NCBI GenBank assembly: GCA_045648505.1
Contig: JAZROD010000002.1
Coordinates: 11,333 to 75,332 of the forward strand
Direction: 5' to 3'
DNA: 64,000 nucleotides
Origin: RGIG8700 sp045648505
Lineage (GTDB): Bacteria > Bacillota > Clostridia > RGIG6154
Part shown: in pieces, positions 56,009 to 64,000 of the stretch
Numbering within the stretch: position 1 is the stretch's first letter
Layout of the letters: the number at the start of each line of letters is the position of its first letter
Translations under genes and position numbers: made by a program
Notes under the pieces: model-generated
What the model was told of the DNA's origin: nothing
Databases searched by the model: none
Seen by the model: the letters and a program-made list of their open reading frames with translations, nothing else

Positions 56009-56527
56009 ATGAAATTTTTAATTGCATCAGATATACACGGCTCTTCTTATTTTTGCAAAGAGCTTTTAAAGGCATTTGAAACAGAAAAAGCAGACAAACT
56101 TGTTCTTCTTGGGGATGTTTTATATCACGGACCAAGAAATGATTTACCAAAGGAATACAATCCAAAAGAAGTTATTGAACTTTTAAATAATATGAAAGAA
56201 AAAATTCTCTGTGTTCGCGGAAACTGTGACACAGAGGTTGACCAGATGGTTTTAAAATTTCCTATTCTTGCAGATTATGCGGTTTTGTGCGAAAGCGGAA
56301 AACTTATTTATCTTGCTCACGGACACAAAGAGAAACCACCGATTGCAGAAGGTGATATTTACATTCAGGGACACACACATATTCCTACATATGATAACAA
56401 TCATTTAAATCCGGGTTCGGTTTCTATCCCAAAAGAAAATTCACATCACGGATATATGACACTTGAAAACGGCGAATTTTTATGGAAAGATTTTGAAGGG
56501 GAAGTTAAAAACAGGTGGAAAATATGA
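56009..56527 (+). CDS. YfcE/MJ0936-family phosphodiesterase
   Basis: A 172-residue metallophosphoesterase. Metal-binding motifs: SDIHGSSYF (Asp8, His10), LGDVLYHGP, RGNCD and QGHTHIPTY. The family hydrolyses phosphodiesters with Mn2+; the natural substrate is often unclear. The gene overlaps the following beta-helix gene by four bases, so the two are co-translated, which hints at joint action on a phosphodiester-containing polymer or a chance arrangement. Confidence 0.9.
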   Translation: MKFLIASDIHGSSYFCKELLKAFETEKADKLVLLGDVLYHGPRNDLPKEYNPKEVIELLNNMKEKILCVRGNCDTEVDQMVLKFPILADYAVLCESGKLIYLAHGHKEKPPIAEGDIYIQGHTHIPTYDNNHLNPGSVSIPKENSHHGYMTLENGEFLWKDFEGEVKNRWKI

Positions 56528-58026
56528 GAGAGGCAACAAATGAAATTTTAGCGCAGTTTGACCTTCAGGCTGATTTGCGCAAAAAAGAAATATTAGAAGC
56601 AAAAGATACCATTGAAATTAAAGGCACAACATATTATGTAAGTAATGACGGAGATGACGAAAACGACGGAAAATCTCCTGAAACTCCCTGGAAAACCATT
56701 GAAAGAGTTAACAAAGAACAGTTTTTACCTGGAGACGGTGTTCGTTTTAAAAGAGGTGACCTTTTCAGAGGCACAATTCTCTCTAAAAATGGCGTTACAT
56801 ACTGTGCATACGGCGAAGGCGAAAAACCTAAATTATATGCCTGGAACAAAAATCTTGGTGATGCATCTCTTTGGACTTTATTTGATGCAGAAAATAATAT
56901 CTGGAAGCTTAACGAAAAAATTTTAGACTGCGGAACATTGGTGTTTAATGGGGGAGAAAAGCATTCATATAAGCACATTCCAAGCTACAGATACGGAAAA
57001 TTCTACTGCAGATGGAAAAAAGACGTGGAATTTGATTTAACAAAAGAGCTTGAAAGCGACCTTGATATTTACTGGTACTTTGAAGATAATTTTACAACAG
57101 ATTCATCCAAGGACGAGGATTTCCCAATCCCGGTGGTTGATGAAACCTGTTTTGGTGACCTTTATCTTCGTTGCGATGCGGGAAATCCGGGCGAGGTTTA
57201 CAAAGATATTGAAGCAGTTCCAAGAAACTGCATTGTAAGAGTGTGGTCAATTGATGATGTTAAGGTGGATAACCTTTGTATGAAATATGCAAACTTTGCA
57301 GTTTCTGCCTATGCACCTGATGTTAAAGGACTTCACGTTACAAACTGTGAAATTGGTTGGATAGGCGGTTGTATTCAGACATATATGGCAACAGATCCAA
57401 ACTACACCCCTGAAAAAAGAGGTGGAGTAACAAGATACGGAAACGGTATTGAAGTTTACGGCGGATGCACAGACTTTTTAATTGATAATAACTATATCTA
57501 TCAGGTTTACGATGCAGGTGCAACACATCAGGTTTCAACATTTGGCGATAAGTTTGTTATGAAGGATGTTTGCTACAGTAACAACCTTATGGAGCACTGT
57601 GTTTATGCCATAGAATATTTCCTTCACGAGAGTGCAAAAAATACCGGAAGTATTATGGATACAATTGAAATTCGTGATAATATTCTTCGCTATGGGGGAT
57701 ATGGTTGGGGACAGCAAAGACACAACACATACACTCCTGCACTTATAAAGGGTTGGAGCTACGACAACACTGCCAAAAACTTTAAAATTCACAATAATGT
57801 GTTTGACAGATGTGCATATAGACTCCTTCATCTTGTGGCAGAAAAAGAAGAATATCTGCCTGAAATGAAGAATAATACTTATGTTCAAAAACACGGTATG
57901 ACACTTGGTCAGTACGGAGCAAAAGAAGAAAAAGAGCCTGAAATAATGGCATTCTTTGAAAATGCAGAAGAAAAAATAAAAACTGTTATGGGTGAAGAAG
58001 AACCAAAGGTTTATTATATAAAATAA
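56524..58026 (+). CDS. Cytoplasmic right-handed beta-helix protein
   Basis: A 500-residue protein from ATG 56524, preceded by AGGTGG. It starts with a short helix, then the beta-helix entry motif TTYYVSNDGDDENDGKSPET, which leads into parallel beta-helix rungs (DFLIDNNYIYQVYDAG, EHCVYAIEYFLH, KNFKIHNNVFDRCAYR). No signal peptide. Such folds are pectate-lyase-like and usually extracellular. A cytoplasmic version is expected to act on imported oligosaccharides. No lyase or glycosidase family could be assigned. It ends before the pyr operon promoter. Confidence 0.82.
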   Translation: MREATNEILAQFDLQADLRKKEILEAKDTIEIKGTTYYVSNDGDDENDGKSPETPWKTIERVNKEQFLPGDGVRFKRGDLFRGTILSKNGVTYCAYGEGEKPKLYAWNKNLGDASLWTLFDAENNIWKLNEKILDCGTLVFNGGEKHSYKHIPSYRYGKFYCRWKKDVEFDLTKELESDLDIYWYFEDNFTTDSSKDEDFPIPVVDETCFGDLYLRCDAGNPGEVYKDIEAVPRNCIVRVWSIDDVKVDNLCMKYANFAVSAYAPDVKGLHVTNCEIGWIGGCIQTYMATDPNYTPEKRGGVTRYGNGIEVYGGCTDFLIDNNYIYQVYDAGATHQVSTFGDKFVMKDVCYSNNLMEHCVYAIEYFLHESAKNTGSIMDTIEIRDNILRYGGYGWGQQRHNTYTPALIKGWSYDNTAKNFKIHNNVFDRCAYRLLHLVAEKEEYLPEMKNNTYVQKHGMTLGQYGAKEEKEPEIMAFFENAEEKIKTVMGEEEPKVYYIK

Positions 58027-58041
58027 CATTACAAATTACAG

Positions 58042-58070
58042 TTGACAACAAGACATTGATATGATAAAAT
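58042..58070 (+). promoter_or_regulatory. pyr operon promoter
   Basis: TTGACA, a 17-base spacer and TAAAAT, 15 bases after the stop of the beta-helix gene. Transcription should start near 58077. Confidence 0.75.
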
Positions 58071-58097
58071 TAATAAGGTCTTGTGGTGGACAAAACT

Positions 58098-58124
58098 AAA
58101 GGCCGAAAAAACGGCCTTTTTTTT
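58098..58124 (+). terminator. Leader terminator (possible attenuator) of the pyr operon
   Basis: An 8-bp stem (aaaggccg / cggccttt) with an AAAAAA loop and 8 T, about 20 bases after the predicted start and 30 bases before pyrC. It may stop transcription early, as in pyrimidine attenuation. No PyrR binding motif was recognised. Confidence 0.8.
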
Positions 58125-58154
58125 ATGCCGAAATCTTGAAAGGAGACAACTTCG

Positions 58155-59429
58155 ATGGAAATGCTTTTAAAAAATGGTTTTGTTTATACAGGCAACGATT
58201 TTGTTAAGGCGGACCTTTTGATTTCAGGCGGTCGTGTTGTTGACATTTCTGAAAATATTGATGTTTGTTGTGATAGTGTTTATAATTTAAATAATTTATA
58301 CATATTCCCCGGTTTTACGGATGTTCATGTTCATCTGAGAGAACCGGGTTTTTCACATAAAGAAACTATTAAATCAGGCTCAAGAGCTTGTGCAAGAGGC
58401 GGATTTACACACATTTATTCTATGCCAAACTTAAACCCTGCGCCTGATGGAGTTGAAACAATTAAAATTCAGCTTGATATTATAAACAAAGACTCGGAAA
58501 TCGAAGTTATTCCATACGGAACTATTACAAAAGAAAGAAAAGGCGAAACTTTAGCAGATCTTGATGGTATGAAAGACCTTGCAGTAGCTTTTTCTGATGA
58601 CGGAAGCGGAATTCAGACAAAAGAGCTTATGAAAGATGCTATGTTAAAAGCAAAAAGCCTTGATAAAATCATTGCGGCGCATTGTGAAGATAACTCTCTT
58701 TTAAAGGGAGGCTATATTCACGATGGCGAATATGCAAAGAAAAACGGACACAAAGGTATCTGTTCTGAAAGTGAATGGGGTCAGATTGCAAGAGATTTAG
58801 AACTTGCAAAAGAAACGGGTGTTAAATACCACGTTTGCCACATTTCAACAAAGGAAAGCGTTGAAGTTATAAGAAAAGCAAAACAAGAGGGTGTTGATGT
58901 AACCTGCGAAACGGGACCACACTATCTTGTGTTTAACGATATGGATTTACAGGAAGACGGAAGATTTAAAATGAATCCGCCAATAAGAAGCGAAGAGGAC
59001 AGAGTGGCACTCATTGAAGGTATCAAAGACGGTACAATTGATATGATTGCAACAGACCACGCTCCACATAGCTTTGAAGAAAAAAGCAAAGGTCTTAAGG
59101 ACAGTATGATGGGTGTTGTGGGAATTGAAACAAGCTTTCCTGTTTGCTACACACATCTTGTAAAGAAAAATATTATAACACTTGAAAAGCTTATTAAATT
59201 AATGGCAGAAAATCCTGCTAACAGATTCAGTAAGTTCAATAAGCTTGAAAAAGGTGCAGTTTGTGATATTTGTATTTTTGATTTAGACAAAGAATATGAA
59301 ATCAACCCTGAAGACTTTTTATCAATGGGCAAAAGCACACCATTTAAAGGTGAAAAAGTCTTTGGCGAATGCGTAGCAACACTTTACAAAGATAAGTTTG
59401 TATACGGCGATTTAAAACAATATAAATAA
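58155..59429 (+). CDS. pyrC: Dihydroorotase
   Basis: A 424-residue amidohydrolase. DVHVHLREPGF (His58, His60) is the metal motif, and ATDHAPHS provides the catalytic Asp near the C-terminus. It closes carbamoyl-aspartate to dihydroorotate, the third step of pyrimidine synthesis. First gene of the operon pyrC-K-D-F-E-B-I; AAAGGAGA precedes the ATG. Regulation by early termination in the leader is likely. Confidence 0.95.
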   Translation: MEMLLKNGFVYTGNDFVKADLLISGGRVVDISENIDVCCDSVYNLNNLYIFPGFTDVHVHLREPGFSHKETIKSGSRACARGGFTHIYSMPNLNPAPDGVETIKIQLDIINKDSEIEVIPYGTITKERKGETLADLDGMKDLAVAFSDDGSGIQTKELMKDAMLKAKSLDKIIAAHCEDNSLLKGGYIHDGEYAKKNGHKGICSESEWGQIARDLELAKETGVKYHVCHISTKESVEVIRKAKQEGVDVTCETGPHYLVFNDMDLQEDGRFKMNPPIRSEEDRVALIEGIKDGTIDMIATDHAPHSFEEKSKGLKDSMMGVVGIETSFPVCYTHLVKKNIITLEKLIKLMAENPANRFSKFNKLEKGAVCDICIFDLDKEYEINPEDFLSMGKSTPFKGEKVFGECVATLYKDKFVYGDLKQYK

Positions 59430-59460
59430 TTGTGAATTATGAATTATGAATTGTGAATTG
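59428..59460. repeat. Short ATTGTGAATT-type repeats between pyrC and pyrK
   Basis: Several tandem copies of TGAATT-like units (aattgtgaattatgaatt...). A related block in the opposite orientation lies at 61802-61827. Confidence 0.7.
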
Positions 59461-59475
59461 TTTAAAGGAGGAAAT

Positions 59476-60201
59476 ATGAAACAGAGCATTTTTACAATAG
59501 AAAGCAACGAAAAAATTGCAAAATCTGTTTATAAAATGGTTTTAAAGGGTGATACCGAGGGTATTGCCTGCGGTCAGTTTATAAACATTCAGATAGACGG
59601 ACTTTATTTAAGAAGACCTATTTCTGTTTTTGATTACAATAGTGATGCAGTTACAATTATCTACAAGGTTGTAGGTGCAGGTACAGAAAAAATGGCAGAA
59701 ATGGGAAAGGGCATAAAGCTTGACATTTTAACAGGTCTCGGCAACGGTTACGATATTTCAAAAAGCGGAGAATTTCCACTTTTGGTTGGTGGCGGAGTTG
59801 GTGTTCCACCACTTTATAACCTTTGCAAGAAGTTAATTGAAAAAGGTGCAAAGCCATCAGTAATTCTTGGCTTTAACACAAAAGAAGAAGTTTTCTGTAA
59901 AGAAGATTTTGAAGCACTTGGCGTTAAAACAACAGTTACAACAGTTGACGGCTCTGAAGGAGTTAAAGGCTTTGTAACAGACGCCCTTGAAGATGGCTAT
60001 ACATATTTCTACACCTGCGGACCTGAACCAATGCTTAAAGCACTCTATAATGCAACCAACACATCAGGGCAGTTCAGTTTTGAAGAAAGAATGGGTTGTG
60101 GTTTTGGTGCTTGTATGGGTTGCAGCTGCAAAACAAAATACGGTAATAAGAGAATTTGCAAGGACGGACCTGTTCTTGAGAAGGAGGAAATAATATGGTA
60201 A
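59476..60201 (+). CDS. pyrK: Dihydroorotate dehydrogenase electron-transfer subunit
   Basis: A 241-residue protein from ATG 59476, set by AAAGGAGG 8 bases upstream. FAD-binding LRRPISVFDY near residue 40, the NAD-binding GGGVGVPPLYNL, and the [2Fe-2S] ligands CGFGACMGCSC plus a last Cys in RICKDG. It passes electrons from PyrD to NAD+. Its end overlaps pyrD by 7 bp. Confidence 0.95.
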   Translation: MKQSIFTIESNEKIAKSVYKMVLKGDTEGIACGQFINIQIDGLYLRRPISVFDYNSDAVTIIYKVVGAGTEKMAEMGKGIKLDILTGLGNGYDISKSGEFPLLVGGGVGVPPLYNLCKKLIEKGAKPSVILGFNTKEEVFCKEDFEALGVKTTVTTVDGSEGVKGFVTDALEDGYTYFYTCGPEPMLKALYNATNTSGQFSFEERMGCGFGACMGCSCKTKYGNKRICKDGPVLEKEEIIW

Positions 60202-61112
60202 ACACAAAAGTAACTTTAAGCGGTATTGAGCTTTCAAACCCTATTATTCCTGCCAGTGGAACTTTTGGCTACGGCTACGAATTTGCAGATCTTTATGATA
60301 TTAACTGTCTTGGTTCTTTCTCATTTAAGGGTACAACACTTGAGCCAAGATTCGGCAACCCAACACCAAGAATTGCAGAATGTACAAGCGGACTTATTAA
60401 CTCTGTAGGTCTGCAGAACCCTGGTGTTGACAAGGTTATTTCTGAAGAACTTCCAAAACTTAAAGAAGTTTTCAACAAAAAAGTTGTTGCAAACATCTGC
60501 GGTTTTTCAACTGAAGAATATGTTAAAGTTTGCGAAAAATTAAACGATGAAGAATCAATCGGTTGGTTTGAAGTAAACATCAGTTGCCCGAATGTTCACG
60601 GTGGCGGTATGAGTTTTGGTACTGACCCAAACTGTGCGGCAGAGGTAACAAGAGAAGTTAAAAAGATTGCTAAAAAACCGGTTTACATAAAGCTTTCACC
60701 AAATGTAACAAACATTGTTGAAATTGCAAAAGCTTGTGAAGATGCAGGTGCAGACGGCATCAGTCTTATAAACACACTTCTTGGTATGAGAATTGACCTT
60801 AAAACCAAAAAGCCCGTTATTTATAACAAAATGGGCGGTTTTTCAGGGGATGCAATCAAACCGGTTGCAGTAAGAATGGTATATCAGGTTTATGATGCGG
60901 TTAAAATTCCAATTATAGGTCTTGGCGGTGTTTCAACTGCAGAAGATGTTATTGAATTTATGCTTGCAGGTGCAACTGCTGTTCAGGTTGGTACTGCAAA
61001 TCTTGTTAATCCAACTGCTTGTAAAGATATTATTGATGACCTGCCAAGAGTTATGGAAAAGTATAATATTAAAAATTTAAGTGATATAATCGGAGGTGCT
61101 CATAATGGGTAA
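60195..61112 (+). CDS. pyrD: Dihydroorotate dehydrogenase, class 1B catalytic subunit
   Basis: A 305-residue FMN barrel enzyme. Visible landmarks are NPIIPASGTFGYG, the active loop NISCPNVHGGGMSFG with the class 1B Cys, and GLGGVSTAEDV at the phosphate site. It oxidises dihydroorotate to orotate together with PyrK. It overlaps both neighbours, with coupled translation. Confidence 0.95.
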   Translation: MVNTKVTLSGIELSNPIIPASGTFGYGYEFADLYDINCLGSFSFKGTTLEPRFGNPTPRIAECTSGLINSVGLQNPGVDKVISEELPKLKEVFNKKVVANICGFSTEEYVKVCEKLNDEESIGWFEVNISCPNVHGGGMSFGTDPNCAAEVTREVKKIAKKPVYIKLSPNVTNIVEIAKACEDAGADGISLINTLLGMRIDLKTKKPVIYNKMGGFSGDAIKPVAVRMVYQVYDAVKIPIIGLGGVSTAEDVIEFMLAGATAVQVGTANLVNPTACKDIIDDLPRVMEKYNIKNLSDIIGGAHNG

Positions 61113-61803
61113 GGATGTAATTATTGCGTGTGATTTCAGTAGCGCAAAAGATGTTTTTAATTTCCTTGATAAATTTGAAGGAAAGAAACCATTTGTTAAA
61201 ATCGGTATGGAGCTTTTCTATGCAGAAGGTCCTGAAATTGTGAAAGAAATCAAAAAAAGAGGACACAAAATCTTTTTAGACTTAAAACTTCACGATATTC
61301 CAAACACAGTTAAAAAATCAATGTCTGTTTTATCAAGACTTGATGTTGATATGACAAACCTTCACGCATCAGGCACAAAAAATATGATGACTGCTGCAAT
61401 TGAAGGCTTAACAAGAGAAGATGGTAGCCGTCCTATCTTAATCGCTGTAACACAGCTTACATCAACAGACCAGGAATCAATGACAAATGACTTATTAATC
61501 AATGAACCAATTGATAAAGTTGTTATGCACTATGCTAAAAATGCTAAAGATTCAGGTCTTGACGGTGTTGTTTGCTCACCACTTGAAGCACAGAAAGTTC
61601 ACGACCTTTGCGGAAAAGATTTTGTTACTGTAACACCAGGCGTTAGATTTGCAGATGGTGAAGTAGGGGATCAAAAGCGTGTTATGACACCTGCTCAGGC
61701 AAAAGAAATCGGCTCTGACTACATTGTTGTTGGCAGACCAATCACTGCAGCAGAAGACCCTGTAGCAGCATACGAAAGATGCGTTGCAGAATTCGTTGAT
61801 TAA
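61105..61803 (+). CDS. pyrF: Orotidine-5'-phosphate decarboxylase
   Basis: A 232-residue protein from ATG 61105 (ATCGGAGGTG before it). The catalytic motif is FLDLKLHDIPNTV, and GVVCSPLEA and TPGVRFADGEVGDQ bind phosphate. Last step to UMP. Overlaps pyrD by 8 bp. Confidence 0.95.
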   Translation: MGKDVIIACDFSSAKDVFNFLDKFEGKKPFVKIGMELFYAEGPEIVKEIKKRGHKIFLDLKLHDIPNTVKKSMSVLSRLDVDMTNLHASGTKNMMTAAIEGLTREDGSRPILIAVTQLTSTDQESMTNDLLINEPIDKVVMHYAKNAKDSGLDGVVCSPLEAQKVHDLCGKDFVTVTPGVRFADGEVGDQKRVMTPAQAKEIGSDYIVVGRPITAAEDPVAAYERCVAEFVD

Positions 61804-61827
61804 TTCACAATTCACAATGCACAATTA
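61802..61827. repeat. Short repeats between pyrF and pyrE
   Basis: aattcacaattcacaatgca and a further partial unit; the reverse orientation of the block at 59428-59460. Confidence 0.65.
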
Positions 61828-61849
61828 AATGAATAAAGGAGAAATAAAG

Positions 61850-62497
61850 ATGGAAAGAGAAATTTTAATTGCAAAAGACTTATTAAAAATTAAAGCTGTA
61901 TTTTTCAGCCCTGATGAACCATTTACATGGGCAAGTGGTATTAAAAGCCCTGTTTACTGTGACAACAGATTAACACTTTCAGACCCTGATGTTAGAATTG
62001 ATGTTGAATCTGCACTTGCAGAAGTTGTTAAAGAATATTATCCTGAAGCAGAAGTTCTTATGGGAACATCAACTGCAGGTATTGCTCACGCGGCTATCAC
62101 TGCACACCTTTTAGGTCTTCCTATGGGTTATGTTCGTTCAGGTGCTAAAGACCACGGCAGAAAAAATGCTATCGAAGGCAAGCTTGAAAAAGGTCAGAAA
62201 GTTGTTGTTATTGAAGACCTTATTTCAACAGGCGGAAGCGTAATCGAAGTTGTTAACATTTTAAGAGAAGCAGGTGCTGAAGTTTTAGGTATTGCAAGTA
62301 TCTTCACATATGGTATGGCTAAAGGTATTGAAAAACTTGGTCAGTACAGTGTTAAAAATGTGAGTCTTACAAACTTTGACACAATTGCAAAAGTTGCTGC
62401 AGAAAGCGGTTATATTAAAGAAAGCGATATTGAAAGACTTATTGCATTCAGAAACAACCCATCAGACGAAAGCTGGATCGGGGGAGGAAACAACTGA
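61850..62497 (+). CDS. pyrE: Orotate phosphoribosyltransferase
   Basis: A 215-residue protein from ATG 61850 (AAGGAGA). The PRPP-binding motif is VVVIEDLISTGGS, and TWASGIKSPVYCDNR lies near the N-terminus. Converts orotate to OMP. Its stop and the pyrB start overlap (TGATG). Confidence 0.95.
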   Translation: MEREILIAKDLLKIKAVFFSPDEPFTWASGIKSPVYCDNRLTLSDPDVRIDVESALAEVVKEYYPEAEVLMGTSTAGIAHAAITAHLLGLPMGYVRSGAKDHGRKNAIEGKLEKGQKVVVIEDLISTGGSVIEVVNILREAGAEVLGIASIFTYGMAKGIEKLGQYSVKNVSLTNFDTIAKVAAESGYIKESDIERLIAFRNNPSDESWIGGGNN

Positions 62498-63420
62498 TGC
62501 GTCATCTTATAGATATAACAGATTTATCAATTGAAGAACTTGACGTACTTTTAGACCTTGCAATGGATATTGCGGACAACCCTGAAAAATATCAGGAAAG
62601 CTGTAAGCACAAAAAACTTGCATCACTTTTCTTTGAGCCTTCAACAAGAACAAGACTCAGCTTTGAAGCGGCTATGTTTGACCTTGGCGGAAATGTTTTA
62701 ACAGTTTCTGATGCAAACTCATCATCTGCATCAAAGGGCGAAAGTGTTGCCGATACTGCAAAAACAGTTAGTTGCTATGCAGATATTATCGCTATGCGTC
62801 ATCCAAAAGAAGGTGCACCTTTTGTTGCGGCAAACAATGCATCAATTCCTGTTATCAATGCAGGTGATGGCGGTCATAACCACCCAACACAGACTTTAAC
62901 AGACCTTCTTACAATCAAAAGAGAAAAAGGCAGACTTAACAATTTAACTGTGGGCTTCTGCGGAGACCTTAAATTCGGCAGAACTGTTCATTCATTAATT
63001 GACGCTCTTTCAAGATACGAAAACATTAAGTTTGTTCTTATTTCACCTGAAGAATTAAAGCTTCCAAGCTATGTTAAAAAAGATGTTCTTGCGGCAAATA
63101 ATATTGAATATGTGCAGACATCTGACCTTGAAGCCGTTCTTCCTGAACTTGATATTTTATATATGACAAGAGTGCAGAGAGAAAGATTCTTCAACGAAGA
63201 AGATTATTTAAGACTTAAAGACAGTTATATTTTAACTCCTGAAAAGCTCACAAAAGCAAAAGAAGATTTGGCTATTCTTCATCCGTTGCCAAGAGTTAAC
63301 GAGATTTCAGTTGCAATTGATGATGACCCAAGAGCTTGCTACTTTAAGCAGGTATTAAATGGCAAATTCGCAAGAATGGCGTTAATTCTTACTTTGTTAA
63401 AGGAGGCTAAAAAGATATGA
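62497..63420 (+). CDS. pyrB: Aspartate carbamoyltransferase catalytic subunit
   Basis: A 307-residue enzyme. Carbamoyl-phosphate motif FEPSTRTRLSFEAA and HPTQTLTDLL. First committed step of pyrimidine synthesis. It overlaps pyrI by four bases, consistent with an allosteric holoenzyme. Confidence 0.96.
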   Translation: MRHLIDITDLSIEELDVLLDLAMDIADNPEKYQESCKHKKLASLFFEPSTRTRLSFEAAMFDLGGNVLTVSDANSSSASKGESVADTAKTVSCYADIIAMRHPKEGAPFVAANNASIPVINAGDGGHNHPTQTLTDLLTIKREKGRLNNLTVGFCGDLKFGRTVHSLIDALSRYENIKFVLISPEELKLPSYVKKDVLAANNIEYVQTSDLEAVLPELDILYMTRVQRERFFNEEDYLRLKDSYILTPEKLTKAKEDLAILHPLPRVNEISVAIDDDPRACYFKQVLNGKFARMALILTLLKEAKKI

Positions 63421-63842
63421 ATATAGATTCAATTAAAAACGGCTATGTTATTGACCATATAACTGCAGGTCAGGCAATGAGCATTTACCATTTCTTAAAT
63501 CTTGATTCAATGGATTGCCCTATTGCAATTATCAAAAATGCCTCAAGTAAGAGAATGGGTAAGAAGGATATCATTAAAATTGATATTGAAACAGATATTA
63601 ACCTTGATATTTTAGGCTTCGTTGATAAAGACCTTACAATCAACGTTATTAAAAACGGCGAAAGAATAAAAAAATATAATCCTGAGCTTCCTGAAACAGT
63701 TAAAAATATAATCAAGTGTAAAAATCCAAGATGTATCACATCAACAGAGCAGGAACTTGACCATATCTTTAAATTAACAGACAGAAAAAACAATGTTTAC
63801 AGATGTTTATACTGCGAAGCACAGGCAGGAAAAAGCAAATAA
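63417..63842 (+). CDS. pyrI: Aspartate carbamoyltransferase regulatory subunit
   Basis: A 141-residue protein. An N-terminal allosteric domain (IDHITAGQAMSIYHFL) and a C-terminal zinc domain with four Cys (CKNPRC and CLYC). It gives PyrB feedback control by nucleotides. Last gene of the operon; an insertion sequence begins 17 bp after its stop. Confidence 0.95.
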   Translation: MNIDSIKNGYVIDHITAGQAMSIYHFLNLDSMDCPIAIIKNASSKRMGKKDIIKIDIETDINLDILGFVDKDLTINVIKNGERIKKYNPELPETVKNIIKCKNPRCITSTEQELDHIFKLTDRKNNVYRCLYCEAQAGKSK

Positions 63843-63859
63843 AGAAAAATCACCCGATA

Positions 63860-64000
63860 TGAAGTGAACCCCAAAGTTTAGACAAAATTTAATATTAACT
63901 TGCTTGTGAATGAGTTCGGTATTGTACTGGACTCATTCCTTTTAGTTTTAAAGAAATTCTTTCGTTGTTGTAGTAATCAATATATCTTTTCAATTCATTA
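63860..64000. mobile_element. Right end of an IS3-family insertion sequence
   Basis: Terminal sequence TGAAGTGAACCCCAAAGTTT at 63860 fits the IS150/IS1296-type end, followed by the 3' end of a transposase on the minus strand. The other end lies outside the window. Confidence 0.85.
63895..64000 (-). CDS. IS3-family transposase OrfB, C-terminal end (partial)
   Basis: The last 34 codons of the integrase-core transposase, read leftward: LKRYIDYYNNERISLKLKG then MSPVQYRTHSQAS and TAA. The YYNNERxxxKLxGxSPVQYR pattern is diagnostic of the IS3 family. The start lies beyond the window. Confidence 0.92.
   Translation of the reverse strand, partial: NELKRYIDYYNNERISLKLKGMSPVQYRTHSQAS

Noticed and set aside
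1..64000. CRISPR array, rRNA or tRNA genes
   Set aside because: No regular spaced repeats and no recognisable RNA gene sequences were found by reading both strands.

Overview
The window looks like chromosomal DNA of a low-GC Clostridia-type member of the Bacillota (Firmicutes). Supporting signs are strong AGGAGG-type ribosome binding sites, near-perfect TTGACA-17-TATAAT promoters, S-layer-homology (SLH) surface proteins, a Clostridium-like pyr operon that includes pyrI, and nested Clostridial mobilizable elements. No rRNA, tRNA or CRISPR array was recognised.

Region 1 (1-37060) is a carbohydrate and cell-surface locus. It encodes SLH-anchored and secreted multidomain proteins, including two large right-handed beta-helix proteins and two proteins sharing a duplicated lectin-like module. 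It also holds an HU-type DNA-binding protein, an orphan ABC solute-binding lipoprotein, a GH29 alpha-L-fucosidase, two SLH-SGNH esterase paralogues (one interrupted by an amber codon), a further SGNH esterase, a GH3 enzyme, a HAD hydrolase, a CE15-like esterase, a beta-lactamase-fold serine hydrolase and an AXE1-like esterase. It ends with a 1516-residue secreted NlpC/P60-like protein. Together these suggest removal of acyl and glycosyl decorations from plant-type polysaccharide (pectin or xylan), with surface binding outside the cell and trimming of oligosaccharides inside.

Region 2 (about 37.4-44.13 kb) is a mobilizable element: relaxase, MobC, TnpV, a RepA-like AAA ATPase broken by an in-frame TAG, tyrosine integrase and excisionase in one leftward operon, with a divergent Xre regulator and a two-TM cargo protein. 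Region 3 (about 44.23-53.67 kb) is a second element inserted at the 3' end of guaA. Its core site CGAGTGGGA and its integrase arm-type repeats occur at both ends. It carries Replic_Relax and TraG/VirD4-like mobilization genes, an M48 protease, a J-domain protein, a frameshifted replication-initiator-like gene, a stalk-domain surface protein, and a noncoding region rich in stem-loops. A compact switch made of two fully overlapping face-to-face promoters controls it.

Region 4 (53.66-63.84 kb) is housekeeping chromosome: cysK-guaA leftward (GuaA lacks the glutaminase domain), a 274-bp inverted-repeat-bounded element in the cysK leader, a YfcE-like phosphodiesterase with a cytoplasmic beta-helix protein, and the pyrimidine operon pyrC-K-D-F-E-B-I behind a promoter-terminator leader. 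The window ends inside an IS3-family insertion sequence 17 bp after pyrI.
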